Positions 8,185-16,521 of a DNA stretch of 64,000 nucleotides are shown piece after piece. The notes under the pieces are model-generated. The model was not told where the DNA came from and did not search any database. It worked only from the letters and a program-made list of their open reading frames with translations. This stretch comes from Terrimonas pollutisoli (GTDB lineage: Bacteria > Bacteroidota > Bacteroidia > Chitinophagales > Chitinophagaceae), in assembly GCF_029360765.1 (NCBI RefSeq), contig NZ_JARKNA010000016.1:62001-126000 (forward strand). The letters run 5' to 3'. The position numbers and the translations under genes are program-made. Each line of letters starts with the position of its first letter. Positions within the stretch are counted from its first letter, which is position 1.

Positions 8185-9441
8185 ATGAAGCTGTCGCATC
8201 TATCCGAAACATTAATAGGTTCTGAAATTGTAAAACTCGGTGGGGAGATCAGGGAGAAAATCCGCCAGGGTGAGCGGATATACAATTTCACTGTAGGTGA
8301 TTTTGATCCTTCTATTTTTCCGATTCCAAAAGAGTTGGAAGACGCTATTGTAGAAGCCTATCGCCGGCATTTTACCAATTATCCAGCCGCAGAAGGAAAT
8401 CTTGATCTGCGTGAATCGATAGTTTCATTTACAAAAGACACCGAAGGACTTGACTATGGCATAAGCGAGGTATTAGTGGCTTCTGGCGGACGACCTTTAA
8501 TCTATTCCGTCTTCAGGGCTATATGTGATAAAGGCGACAAAGTAATTTATGCAGTACCCAGTTGGAATAATAATCATTACACTCATTTTGTAGGAGGTGA
8601 ACATGTCGTGGTTGAAGCAAAAGCAGAAAACAATTTTATGCCTTCTGCTGATGATATACGCCCGTTTATAAAAGAAGCATCGCTGATCGCATTATGCTCG
8701 CCTCAAAACCCTACAGGAACTACTTTTAAAAAGCAGGACCTGGAAGCCATTTGTGATCTGGTGCTTGAAGAAAATAAAAGGCGGGGAGACAACGAAAAAA
8801 AACTGTATGTCATGTACGACCAGATGTACTGGCATCTCACTTACGGCGATATTGAACATTACAATCCGGTATCTCTCCGGCCAGAGATGCGGTCTTATAC
8901 GATTTTCATCGATGCTATCAGCAAAGTGTTTGCCGCCACCGGTGTAAGAGTGGGCTGGAGTTTTGGCCCCGCTTCTATTATAAATAAAATGAAAGCCATT
9001 CTGACACATATCGGTGCATGGGCCCCCATGGCCGAGCAAAAAGCAGTGGCCTATTACCTGGGTAACCGTGATGCGATCAAACGATACATGGCCCATTTTA
9101 AAAAAGAGATAGAAGAAAGGCTGGGCAAAATTTATGAGGGTTTCCAGCAGTTAAAAAAGGAAGGACTGTTGGTGGATGCCATAGCACCCCAAGCCGCCAT
9201 TTATCTTACTATAAAAATTGATCTTGCTGGTAAAAAAACAGCTGGGGGAAAATTGCTGGAGAATCAAAATGATGTCACCACTTATGTTCTGAACGAAGCC
9301 AAACTTGCCGTGGTTCCTTTTTATGCTTTTGGCGCCAGCCACAGTTCGCCATGGTACAGGCTAAGTGTTGGAACATGCAAGAAAGAAGAGATCGGTGAAA
9401 TGATTGAAAAATTAGGTGAAGCATTGAGGAAAATATCGTAG
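8185..9441 (+). CDS. PLP-dependent aminotransferase, class I/II
   Basis: The 418-residue protein is a fold-type I aminotransferase of the aspartate/aromatic group. It has VASGGRPLIY in the cofactor phosphate region, SPQNPTGT (substrate carboxylate binding), YDQMYWHLTY with the aspartate that contacts the pyridine nitrogen, and the Schiff-base lysine in DAISKVFAATGVRVGW. The final arginine that binds the substrate carboxylate fits SPWYRLSVGT. It should transfer amino groups between an amino acid and a 2-oxo acid in the cytoplasm. The exact substrate cannot be told. The gene stands alone. Confidence 0.88.
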   Translation: MKLSHLSETLIGSEIVKLGGEIREKIRQGERIYNFTVGDFDPSIFPIPKELEDAIVEAYRRHFTNYPAAEGNLDLRESIVSFTKDTEGLDYGISEVLVASGGRPLIYSVFRAICDKGDKVIYAVPSWNNNHYTHFVGGEHVVVEAKAENNFMPSADDIRPFIKEASLIALCSPQNPTGTTFKKQDLEAICDLVLEENKRRGDNEKKLYVMYDQMYWHLTYGDIEHYNPVSLRPEMRSYTIFIDAISKVFAATGVRVGWSFGPASIINKMKAILTHIGAWAPMAEQKAVAYYLGNRDAIKRYMAHFKKEIEERLGKIYEGFQQLKKEGLLVDAIAPQAAIYLTIKIDLAGKKTAGGKLLENQNDVTTYVLNEAKLAVVPFYAFGASHSSPWYRLSVGTCKKEEIGEMIEKLGEALRKIS

Positions 9442-9456
9442 CGCCAATCAAAAAAT

Positions 9457-9491
9457 AAAAAGGAGAAAATTTTCATTTTCTCCTTTTTTAT
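9457..9491 (+). terminator. Terminator of the aminotransferase gene (A/T-flanked, possibly bidirectional)
   Basis: An A/T-rich stem AAAAAGGAGAAAAT/ATTTTCTCCTTTTT has T-runs in both directions. It lies between this gene and the opposite-strand 80-residue ORF. Confidence 0.75.
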
Positions 9492-9509
9492 AAGCCTGAT
9501 CTGTAAAAA

Positions 9510-9752
9510 TTAATTTTTGTTGATTAAAAAACGAAACTGTTTTAACTCGGTATAACGAACTGCCCGGAGGATCTTTTTTGGTTTGGAAGTAATGCGGTTA
9601 CGGTCTACCAACTCATGAGCAATACAAAACTGTTCATCCGATTCACTTCTGCGAAGCATATCATTCAGGCATTCCACTTCGTGTTCAATAGCCTGTTGGC
9701 TCATGAATTCGCTTTTCAGCAGTACTAATAAATCCCTGTTTGGCATTTTCAT
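9510..9752 (-). CDS. Small conserved-looking hypothetical protein
   Basis: An 80-residue charged, helical product rich in Glu and Arg (HEVECLNDMLRRSESDEQFC), with no signal peptide. I do not recognise the family. Its support is an ATG start, placement between a terminator and a small lipoprotein gene on the same strand, and plausible amino-acid composition. It may be co-transcribed with the lipoprotein gene 13 bp upstream. Confidence 0.55.
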   Translation of the reverse strand: MKMPNRDLLVLLKSEFMSQQAIEHEVECLNDMLRRSESDEQFCIAHELVDRNRITSKPKKILRAVRYTELKQFRFLINKN

Positions 9753-9765
9753 CGTTCAGCGTCTT

Positions 9766-9909
9766 TTAATAACCCGACATACCTTTATGACTGGGACATC
9801 CACAATTGCTACCTTTTCCAGAACCGGAATAGTAATTCCGGCTACAAGCAGAAAGAAAAACCATTCCTGTCAACAAAAGTAACAAAGCTATTTTATTAAT
9901 GTTCTTCAT
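9766..9909 (-). CDS. Small cysteine-containing lipoprotein (47 aa)
   Basis: A short frame from ATG 9909 encodes MKNINKIALLLLLTG, a hydrophobic core and the lipobox LSAC. A 25-residue mature peptide follows, containing NCGCPSHKGM. The clean signal and lipobox make it real despite its size. The paired cysteines and nearby His suggest metal or heme contact, but that is speculation. Similar tiny Gly/Ser/Cys lipoproteins are frequent in Bacteroidota and have no assigned role. Confidence 0.75.
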   Translation of the reverse strand: MKNINKIALLLLLTGMVFLSACSRNYYSGSGKGSNCGCPSHKGMSGY

Positions 9910-9985
9910 AATTTGGGGATTCTAATTTAGAACTAATTTATCAAGAAATTAGTATGCTTTCTGCCTAAAAATCATAAAAATTAAC

Positions 9986-11119
9986 ATGTATCAAGACTCC
10001 GCCGTAAAACAGGCAGGTAAACCACGCATCCTGGTCGCCCCGCTAGACTGGGGGCTCGGGCATGCTACCCGCTGTATACCTTTGATTTATGAAATGTTGC
10101 GGCAAAATGCTGATGTTTGGTTAGCTGCTGAGGGCGCCCAGGAAAGTTTGCTCAAACAGGAGTTCCCGTCCCTTCCCTTTCTAAAACTGCGAGGCTACCG
10201 CATAAAGTATGGGAGAACGGCAGCTGGGCTAATTCGGGCGGTTTTTTTCCAACTTCCCAAACTGCAGCGGGCGATTAAAACCGAAAACGAATGGCTCAGG
10301 GAAGTAGTGGACCAATACCAGGTTGATGCGGTCATTTCGGATAATCGTTTTGGATTGTACCATTCAAGAGTTCCATCTGCTTTTATAACCCACCAGCTCG
10401 CCATCAAAACTCCATTTGGTCCGTGGATTGACCGGTTGATACAAAAAAGGAATTCTTCTTTTATTAATCGTTTCAACGAATGTTGGGTTCCTGACCTGGA
10501 AGGAACATATGGGCTAGCTGGTGAATTGTCTCATCCGGCCCTATTTCCGAAAGCGCCGGTTTATTATTTAGGACCATTGTCAAGATTAAAAAAGAATAAT
10601 ATCTCACAACTCAAAAAGCATTTATTTATTTCTTTATCCGGGCCAGAACCTCAGCGGACCTTGCTTGAAAATAAAATAGTCGATGCATTGGGCCATTATC
10701 ATGGAACGGCGACCATAGTCAGGGGGCTGCCCGGTGAGGCGAGTTTGATTCCCTCTACCAATGATATTCGTTTCTTTAACCATTTACCTACTGATGATTT
10801 CAATAAAGAAATGGAGAAAGCAGAATTTATGATTAGCCGAAGTGGCTACTCAACCATAATGGATATTGCAAAACTTGGGAAAAAGGCAATTGTCATTCCC
10901 ACGCCGGGCCAAACAGAACAAGAATACCTGGCAGAATATCTTATGACAAAAAAATTCGCTTTTTCTGTGAAGCAGCACCATTTTCAATTGGAAAAAATGC
11001 TACAACAGGCAGATGCTTTTGATTATAAAATCCCTTTAAACACGGAAGAAACCAAACTTTCTTCAGTAGTCAGTTCTTTTCTTGAGAAAGTGAGGAAAAA
11101 AAACATTTCGATGGCCTGA
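9986..11119 (+). CDS. GT-B glycosyltransferase (MurG/GT28-like)
   Basis: The 377-residue protein begins with PRILVAPLDWGLGHATRCIPL, the glycine-rich N-terminal motif of MurG-like enzymes. Near the C terminus it has MISRSGYSTIMDIAKLGKKAIVIPTPGQTEQ, the donor-binding region of family 28-type transferases. It probably transfers a hexosamine or related sugar from UDP to a lipid or cell-surface acceptor at the membrane's cytoplasmic side. It is not the peptidoglycan MurG itself, since the usual GGS and dcw context are missing. It ends 1 bp from the convergent HEAT-repeat gene. Confidence 0.82.
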   Translation: MYQDSAVKQAGKPRILVAPLDWGLGHATRCIPLIYEMLRQNADVWLAAEGAQESLLKQEFPSLPFLKLRGYRIKYGRTAAGLIRAVFFQLPKLQRAIKTENEWLREVVDQYQVDAVISDNRFGLYHSRVPSAFITHQLAIKTPFGPWIDRLIQKRNSSFINRFNECWVPDLEGTYGLAGELSHPALFPKAPVYYLGPLSRLKKNNISQLKKHLFISLSGPEPQRTLLENKIVDALGHYHGTATIVRGLPGEASLIPSTNDIRFFNHLPTDDFNKEMEKAEFMISRSGYSTIMDIAKLGKKAIVIPTPGQTEQEYLAEYLMTKKFAFSVKQHHFQLEKMLQQADAFDYKIPLNTEETKLSSVVSSFLEKVRKKNISMA

Positions 11120-11686
11120 TTACTTCTTTACTTTCAAAATATCTTTCCATAGCCCCATATACTTTTTAGAATATTTGGGATCTTCTTCTGTCCCGATAAG
11201 CAACGAGGCAACGTCTTTTATCTTTTCATCTTTTACTACATCGTATATTTTTCTGAACACTTCCTGTATATCATATCGGACAAGTGTGCAATTTTTTTCG
11301 TCGATACATTCATTAAAGCGCTTACTAAGCCGGTCTATCACTTTTTCCTGCAATTCTTTATTGACGATCCCTATTTTCCATAAAGACTGAAGTGAATGCC
11401 GGGCCGTCACGAATTTTTCATCTTTTGTTACTTCCATCAATTTATCAAGATCTTTCAGCATTCGCTGTTCCGGATCGCTTTTGGCGAGGTTGCTTAGAAC
11501 CTGAACGGCGATTGTACGCTGATGGTTATCTCCTTTTTTTAATAAAGGCAATAACTCATCCCACACTTCATAAGCCCAAACGACTGGCTCCTTTGTCAGA
11601 CTGATAATATATCGGAAAGAAGCGTAACGCTGATCAGCATTGTTGCTGTGTAAATTATCAAAATGTTGCCGGATCTCCTTGTCCAT
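11120..11686 (-). CDS. HEAT-repeat-like protein
   Basis: A 188-residue, nearly all-helical protein with repeated helix pairs such as ELLPLLKKGDNHQRTIAVQVLSNLAK and ARHSLQSLWKIGIVNKELQEKV. These fit ARM/HEAT solenoid repeats, usually protein-binding scaffolds. There is no signal peptide, so it is cytoplasmic. It resembles HEAT proteins annotated only as hypothetical in this phylum. The partner is unknown. It sits 42 bp downstream of the sixA-like gene on the same strand and may share its transcript. Confidence 0.7.
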   Translation of the reverse strand: MDKEIRQHFDNLHSNNADQRYASFRYIISLTKEPVVWAYEVWDELLPLLKKGDNHQRTIAVQVLSNLAKSDPEQRMLKDLDKLMEVTKDEKFVTARHSLQSLWKIGIVNKELQEKVIDRLSKRFNECIDEKNCTLVRYDIQEVFRKIYDVVKDEKIKDVASLLIGTEEDPKYSKKYMGLWKDILKVKK

Positions 11687-11728
11687 GGATTTTCCATTTA
11701 ATAACCTGCCATCATCGCATCAGAAAAT

Positions 11729-12223
11729 TTATTCCCCTTTTTTGGGCGAATCGAAAAACCAGAACTCTTTCTCTGCCTTTTCGAAATCAGCCCAGTGCTT
11801 TGTTTTAATCTTAACAGCAAATACTCCGCTGGTGGGAATATTATCAATCCTTGTTGAAGTAAGCATATTGGCGAAGGAAGTAATACCATCATTGTGAGAG
11901 AAAACAGCAATCGTTTTGAATTGATCATCTGTTTTGCTGATGACATCAAAAAAAGTAGAGGGACTGGCAAGGTATAATTCATCAAAAAAAGCAATATTCT
12001 GTTTTTCTTCTTTGTATTCTTTTGCAAATGCTTCAGCTGTCTTACGGGCCCGCTTAGCAGGACTCGAAATAAACGCATCGATTTTGATATCCTTATCCCT
12101 CAATCGCTTTGCCATAGCCGGCGCATCTTTTTTCCCCCGATCATTTAATGGCCTGTCAATATCATTTATAGAAAAATCGTCCCAGCTGCTTTTGGCATGA
12201 CGCACCAATATGAGTGTTTTCAT
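11729..12223 (-). CDS. sixA: Histidine phosphatase family protein (SixA-like)
   Basis: The 164-residue product starts MKTLILVRHAKSSWDD, the RHG motif with the phosphorylated histidine at residue 9, and has the second catalytic histidine in AVFSHNDGI. Short two-domain-free members like this are SixA-type. SixA removes phosphate from phosphohistidine of phosphotransfer (HPt) domains, although many homologs act on other phosphoesters. The family is certain and the substrate inferred. Upstream lies a 193-bp gap with nothing I can name. Confidence 0.85.
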   Translation of the reverse strand: MKTLILVRHAKSSWDDFSINDIDRPLNDRGKKDAPAMAKRLRDKDIKIDAFISSPAKRARKTAEAFAKEYKEEKQNIAFFDELYLASPSTFFDVISKTDDQFKTIAVFSHNDGITSFANMLTSTRIDNIPTSGVFAVKIKTKHWADFEKAEKEFWFFDSPKKGE

Positions 12224-12416
12224 GCGTATATTTTTTATTTTTTAATGATCGGATGGAACCTCGCCAATATTCATTCTCCGGTGTGAGACAACAGTTATCA
12301 TGCCCGGTTTCATGTAACAAGTTTCAATATCAACAAAGTACAAGATACGAAATAGGAAATATTTTGACCGAAGGGGCGGCACGGCCTGGCGATAAATGGG
12401 CACTTTCACAACTTTC

Positions 12417-12986
12417 TTAACGGTGCAGACTGGGATTAGTATACAGGTAATTTAAATAATCTTCGTGGCTAACAACCGCTGCACCCAGCTTTTTTAATTC
12501 GCTTAGGCTTTTGTTTTTTCGCTCCTGAACATCATCTCCAGTTCCAATACAATCCTCTAACAAGCTGACCGTATATCCATTTCTTAAAGCATCGGTTGCA
12601 GTACCCATCACACAGTATTCTGCCAGGAAGCCGCATAGTACCAGCTTGTGGATATGGTTAGTGTTTAAGTAATGGAGAAACTCAAAAGAGGAAAAACAAC
12701 TGTGCTCTTTCTTTGAAACGTATGTGAAGCTGGTATTTGCATTTATATCGATCTCATGGCCTTCTGTACCGGGTATACAAATCGACAGGCCCCCGGCAAA
12801 CTGGTTTATCGAATAATTTGAACTAACAATGACAAACCGATTTTTGTCTATTTGCGTTAGCAGCTTGTTTATATTCGCTTTTGCATCCAGGATTTGGCTT
12901 ATACCCTCGTGTCTTCGGGCATAACTGCCATGAATGCTGGTGAAGTCTTTTTGTGGATCAATAATGACAATACATTCATTATCCAT
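12417..12986 (-). CDS. Cysteine hydrolase, isochorismatase/nicotinamidase family
   Basis: The 189-residue product shows the catalytic triad of this family: aspartate in IIDPQKDF (residue 10), lysine in YVSKKEHSC, and the nucleophilic cysteine in CGFLAEYCVMGTA. The latter includes the cis-peptide region before the nucleophile. It hydrolyses an amide or related bond. The order and spacing fit nicotinamidase-like enzymes, but the metal-binding DxHxxxH motif of true PncA is not visible, so the substrate is open. It is 36 bp downstream of purF on the same strand. Confidence 0.8.
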   Translation of the reverse strand: MDNECIVIIDPQKDFTSIHGSYARRHEGISQILDAKANINKLLTQIDKNRFVIVSSNYSINQFAGGLSICIPGTEGHEIDINANTSFTYVSKKEHSCFSSFEFLHYLNTNHIHKLVLCGFLAEYCVMGTATDALRNGYTVSLLEDCIGTGDDVQERKNKSLSELKKLGAAVVSHEDYLNYLYTNPSLHR

Positions 12987-13021
12987 AATGTATTTGATTA
13001 TTGGTTGCCGGCTTTCAACAG

Positions 13022-14869
13022 TTAGTACCCCCTCACATTTTTTCCTTCCATGTAGTTAATAAAAGCCTTGTTTACGACTTTATTCCCCCCCGGAGTCGGG
13101 TAGTTGCCGGTAAAATACCAATCACCTAAATTGTTGGGGCAAGCCTTATGCAGGTCTTCAATGCTTTGGAAAATAACATCAACGGGAATATCGACATTAG
13201 AAGGTGTCACCAATTGAGCAATTTTGGCCGAAATCTCCTCAGCGGTAAAAGGCTTATACACCTGTTTAACGACATTTTCTGTATGCAACTGGTTATTGCG
13301 TTGTAATTCTTTGCAGCGGTTCAGCAATTCTTTTAACTCACCTTCCATGCCACGCTCCTTCATCAGTGCGACGGCGGCATTAAAGGCTATAAAATCGCCC
13401 ATGCGGCTCATATCAATGCCATAACAATCAGGGTAGCGTATCTGAGGCGAGGAAGAAACAACGATAATACGTTTTGGCTTCAGACGGGCCAGCATCCGGA
13501 TAATGCTTTCCTTTAACGTCGTTCCCCTTACAATGGAATCATCGATCACTACTAATGTATCTTCATAGGGCCGCAGGGTACCATAAGTAATGTCATACAC
13601 GTGTTGGACCATTTCATTACGGCTGGCATCTTCGGTGATAAAAGTGCGCATTTTCACATCCTTGATGGCGATCTTTTCCATCCGAATGCGCCGGCTGATC
13701 ATTTCTGTCAGCTTTTCTTCATCAAAATCTTTATTCCAGGAAAGAATCCGCTCAATTTTTCTTTTGTTAAGGTAGTCTTCCATGCCTTTCACCAAACCAT
13801 AAAATGCAACTTCAGCTGTATTCGGAATAAAAGAAAAAATAGTATTGCGTGTATCGTTGTCAATAGCGTTTAATACCTGCTCGCTGAGGTTATAGCCGAG
13901 TGCTGTTCGTTCTTTATAGATCTTCTCATCGCTGCCTCTCGAAAAATAAATCCGTTCGAAGCTGCAGGCTTTCCTTTCTTTAGCTGGTAAAATCTGGACA
14001 ATCTGGTAATCGCCTTTTTCATTTACAATTAAACCTTCACCCGGCATTAATTCTTTCACCTCATTTTCACCTACATTAAAAGTAGTTCGAATGGCGGCCC
14101 GCTCAGAAGCTGCAACGATTACTTCATCATTGACATAATAGTAGGAGGGACGAATACCGTGAGCATCTCTAAGTACGAAACCAGTTCCGTTACCTGTAAG
14201 GCCAGCAACATGAAAACCTCCGTCAAACAGCGAAAAAGCTTTTTTCAAAACTTCTGTTATATCATAACCCTGAGGCGCTTCTTCATCAGCTTTGCATAAA
14301 AAATCATGCACCACCTCGATCATCGCAGCAAGGTCACTGAACCGCATTTGTTCCGACGGCTCTTTTCCAATTAAAGCAAAAAGTTCGTCGGTATTGACCA
14401 GGTTGAAGTTGCCGGCCATGGCCAGATTGCGGGCCGGTATAGTGTCGCGGTTAATAAAGGGATGGCAATACTCCAGTTTATTTTTTCCCTGTGTGCCATA
14501 GCGAAGATGTCCCAATAACAATTCACCCAAATAGCTCACGTGGCCTTTCATCAATCCGGGATGATTTCTTATACCCGGATGATATTTTTCCAATTCTTCT
14601 ATCTCACTGCTTACTTGTTGAAAAATATCTGCAATAGCTTGTTTAGCATTGCTTCGCATCCTGTTCATAAAGGGATAACCAGCTTCTACATTCAGTTTAA
14701 CGGTGGCAATACCGGCGCCATCCTGGCCGCGGTTATGCTGTTTTTCCATCAACAGATAAAGCTTGGTAAGTCCCCATAATACGGTGCCGTATTGTTGCTG
14801 ATAATACGAGAAAGACTTTCTTAACCGGATGAATGCTAAGCCGCATTCGTGCTTGATCGGGTCACTCAT
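13022..14869 (-). CDS. purF: Amidophosphoribosyltransferase
   Basis: PurF makes 5-phosphoribosylamine from PRPP and glutamine, the first committed step of purine synthesis. The 615-residue product has an Ntn glutaminase domain with the nucleophile Cys9 in KHECGLAF, which would need removal of an eight-residue propeptide. RGQDGAG and GHLRYGTQG also belong to this domain. The phosphoribosyltransferase domain has the PRPP loop VVIDDSIVRGTTL and SSSPQIRYPDCYGIDM. The protein is longer than E. coli PurF, as is usual for this phylum. I see no CxxC-type iron-sulfur ligand pattern like that of the Bacillus enzyme. Confidence 0.93.
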   Translation of the reverse strand: MSDPIKHECGLAFIRLRKSFSYYQQQYGTVLWGLTKLYLLMEKQHNRGQDGAGIATVKLNVEAGYPFMNRMRSNAKQAIADIFQQVSSEIEELEKYHPGIRNHPGLMKGHVSYLGELLLGHLRYGTQGKNKLEYCHPFINRDTIPARNLAMAGNFNLVNTDELFALIGKEPSEQMRFSDLAAMIEVVHDFLCKADEEAPQGYDITEVLKKAFSLFDGGFHVAGLTGNGTGFVLRDAHGIRPSYYYVNDEVIVAASERAAIRTTFNVGENEVKELMPGEGLIVNEKGDYQIVQILPAKERKACSFERIYFSRGSDEKIYKERTALGYNLSEQVLNAIDNDTRNTIFSFIPNTAEVAFYGLVKGMEDYLNKRKIERILSWNKDFDEEKLTEMISRRIRMEKIAIKDVKMRTFITEDASRNEMVQHVYDITYGTLRPYEDTLVVIDDSIVRGTTLKESIIRMLARLKPKRIIVVSSSPQIRYPDCYGIDMSRMGDFIAFNAAVALMKERGMEGELKELLNRCKELQRNNQLHTENVVKQVYKPFTAEEISAKIAQLVTPSNVDIPVDVIFQSIEDLHKACPNNLGDWYFTGNYPTPGGNKVVNKAFINYMEGKNVRGY

Positions 14870-14891
14870 GTATGTATTTGAAAGGAAGGCG

Positions 14892-14899
14892 CAAAGTTA
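14892..14899 (-). promoter_or_regulatory. -7 box of purF
   Basis: Minus-strand TAACTTTG matches TAnnTTTG, 22 nt upstream of the purF ATG. I see no PurR-like or riboswitch element in the leader. Confidence 0.5.
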
Positions 14900-14943
14900 A
14901 GCTAGAACAACGATTAAACGGAGTGCCGAACTTGAATGAAATG

Positions 14944-14975
14944 ATAAAAAAAGCCGCTCCTTAATGAAGCGGCTT
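14944..14975 (-). terminator. Terminator of surA
   Basis: An 8-bp stem AAGCCGCT/AGCGGCTT is followed on the minus strand by TTTTTTA, 19 bp past the surA stop. Confidence 0.8.
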
Positions 14976-14993
14976 GCCGATATTTTTTAATAT

Positions 14994-16373
14994 TTAATAG
15001 CCTTTTAGATCAGTGCTTGCAAAGCGTTGCATTTTAGGGCATTCCGCTTTTGCGTCGTCATCCACCATGATGTAATAGGTAGGTAGTTTAGCCTTTATCC
15101 ATTTGTCAAGCGCCTGGGTTTTCTTTTCTTCCAGGGCGGCTTGCGAAATCTTGCTGTAATCATCGGACATATTCATCCGGTGGGGCTCTGAACGGGATTT
15201 TAAGTAAACGATACGAACCCCTTTTTTACCCTGTTCGGTCGTAAAGGGCGTTGGCTGAGAAAAATCGCCCACTTTCATTTTGCTCAACATGGCTACCATT
15301 TCCTTATCCATTTGATCGATAGTGACATATGGCGAGCCGTCACGGTTGAGCAAAAATGGACCTGAGTATTTTGCCGCTTCGTCGTCGCTGTATTTCGTGG
15401 CCGCTTCATTGAAACCAATAGTGCCGGCGATAATTTTTGAACGAACCGTATCCAGTTTTGCTTTGGCCTGATTGATTTCAGCATCAGTTACGGGGGGTGT
15501 TCTTAAAATTAACCGAACATCCGCATCATCACCTCTTCTTTCCATCATTTGTATGAGGAAGTAGCCGAACTTTTCTGATTTTACCGGTGAAGATATTTCA
15601 CCATTTTTCAGGCGGAAAGAAGCCGAAAGAAAGGCGGGATCCCATGTTTTTTCATTGCGGTTAATTTGGTACCGGCCGCCACGGTCCTTACTTCCCGGGT
15701 CTTCTGAATAGCGTTGTGCCAATTGCTCAAAAGAAGCCACTTTTGTTTCAATCTGTTTTTTATAATTGTTCAGTTCGGACACTATATATTGTTCCAGATC
15801 TCTTGAGGCCTTTGGAATAATAGTAATCTGGCCCACTTCCAGTTCTGATTCAAAAAAAGGCAAGCTATCTTTTGGTATGCGGTCAAAAAAAGCTTTTACC
15901 TCTGTTGGAGTAATCTTAACACCACTCACAATCTTTTGTTGCATGGCCGACGCCAACTTGTTTTCTCTAACGGATTCTCTTGCGTCATCTTTGATCTGGT
16001 AAACAGTTTTTCCCGCATATTCTTCCAGTGCCTGCTGGCTTCCTACCTGGTTGATAAAGTGACGGACCCGCTGATCCAGTTCAGCTTCCACATCCTCATC
16101 AGATACCGGTAAAGAGTCCTTCTCAGCCTGCAGCATTAGAACTTTTGAAACAACAGCTTGCTCCATCAGCATACATTCGGCGCCTTCAGGAACGGTGCTC
16201 CCCTGGCGTTTGGCATCCTCAATAGAATTTTTAATATCCGATTGCAGTATAATGCGATCACCAACGACTGCGATGATGCCATCGGCTTTTATTTTTTTTG
16301 GTTGCGCCTGGGCAGCCATCGCTCCTGTTAGAAATAACAGGCTGGCAGCCAGTGTTCTTTTTATAATATACAT
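14994..16373 (-). CDS. surA: Periplasmic peptidyl-prolyl isomerase (SurA-like)
   Basis: The 459-residue product has a Sec signal (MYIIKRTLAASLLFLTGAMAAQAQ), an N-terminal SurA helical domain (IIAVVGDRIILQSDI) and two parvulin-type PPIase domains. The first runs at about 190-290 with FEQLAQRYSEDPGSKDRGG; a second, less conserved one follows with FNEAATKYSDDEAAKYSG. It chaperones outer-membrane beta-barrel proteins through the periplasm. I chose ATG 16373 over an upstream in-frame start at 16412, because the signal peptide begins there and a -7 box lies just upstream. It has its own promoter and terminator. Confidence 0.88.
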   Translation of the reverse strand: MYIIKRTLAASLLFLTGAMAAQAQPKKIKADGIIAVVGDRIILQSDIKNSIEDAKRQGSTVPEGAECMLMEQAVVSKVLMLQAEKDSLPVSDEDVEAELDQRVRHFINQVGSQQALEEYAGKTVYQIKDDARESVRENKLASAMQQKIVSGVKITPTEVKAFFDRIPKDSLPFFESELEVGQITIIPKASRDLEQYIVSELNNYKKQIETKVASFEQLAQRYSEDPGSKDRGGRYQINRNEKTWDPAFLSASFRLKNGEISSPVKSEKFGYFLIQMMERRGDDADVRLILRTPPVTDAEINQAKAKLDTVRSKIIAGTIGFNEAATKYSDDEAAKYSGPFLLNRDGSPYVTIDQMDKEMVAMLSKMKVGDFSQPTPFTTEQGKKGVRIVYLKSRSEPHRMNMSDDYSKISQAALEEKKTQALDKWIKAKLPTYYIMVDDDAKAECPKMQRFASTDLKGY

Positions 16374-16378
16374 GATAT

Positions 16379-16409
16379 CAAAAGTAATTTTACCGGTCAA
16401 ACCGGTAAA
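16379..16409 (-). promoter_or_regulatory. surA promoter with 9-bp inverted repeat
   Basis: The -7 box TACTTTTG (16379-16386) lies 5 nt from the surA ATG. A perfect repeat TTTACCGGT-N3-ACCGGTAAA occupies 16389-16409, directly behind the box and in the -33/-10 interval, where it could be an operator. Confidence 0.55.
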
Positions 16410-16445
16410 CACGTTGAAAGGTATTTAACAAAAGTTTCTGTGGAA

Positions 16446-16518
16446 GGTACAAGACCCCAAGAGACAAGGCACAAGAAAGAAATCCATTGAATCTTGCGCC
16501 TTGTTCCTTGTATCTTAC
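16446..16518. repeat. Word-repeat hairpin between infB and surA
   Basis: The left arm reiterates ACAAG words (GACAAGGCACAAGA). The right arm carries their complements (TCTTGCGCCTTGTTCCTTG), so the whole can fold into a long imperfect stem. It begins 4 bp after the infB stop and has no T-run, so it is not a plain terminator. Confidence 0.6.
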
Positions 16519-16521
16519 AAT

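Noticed and set aside
12214..12420. 68-residue plus-strand frame between sixA and the cysteine hydrolase gene
   Set aside because: No recognisable domain, composition unlike the neighbours, and it spans the divergent promoter side of sixA.
14069..14872. CRISPR arrays or large repeats anywhere in the window
   Set aside because: I saw no regularly spaced direct repeats with unique spacers; the only tandem repetition is the tRNA/GIY-YIG array.
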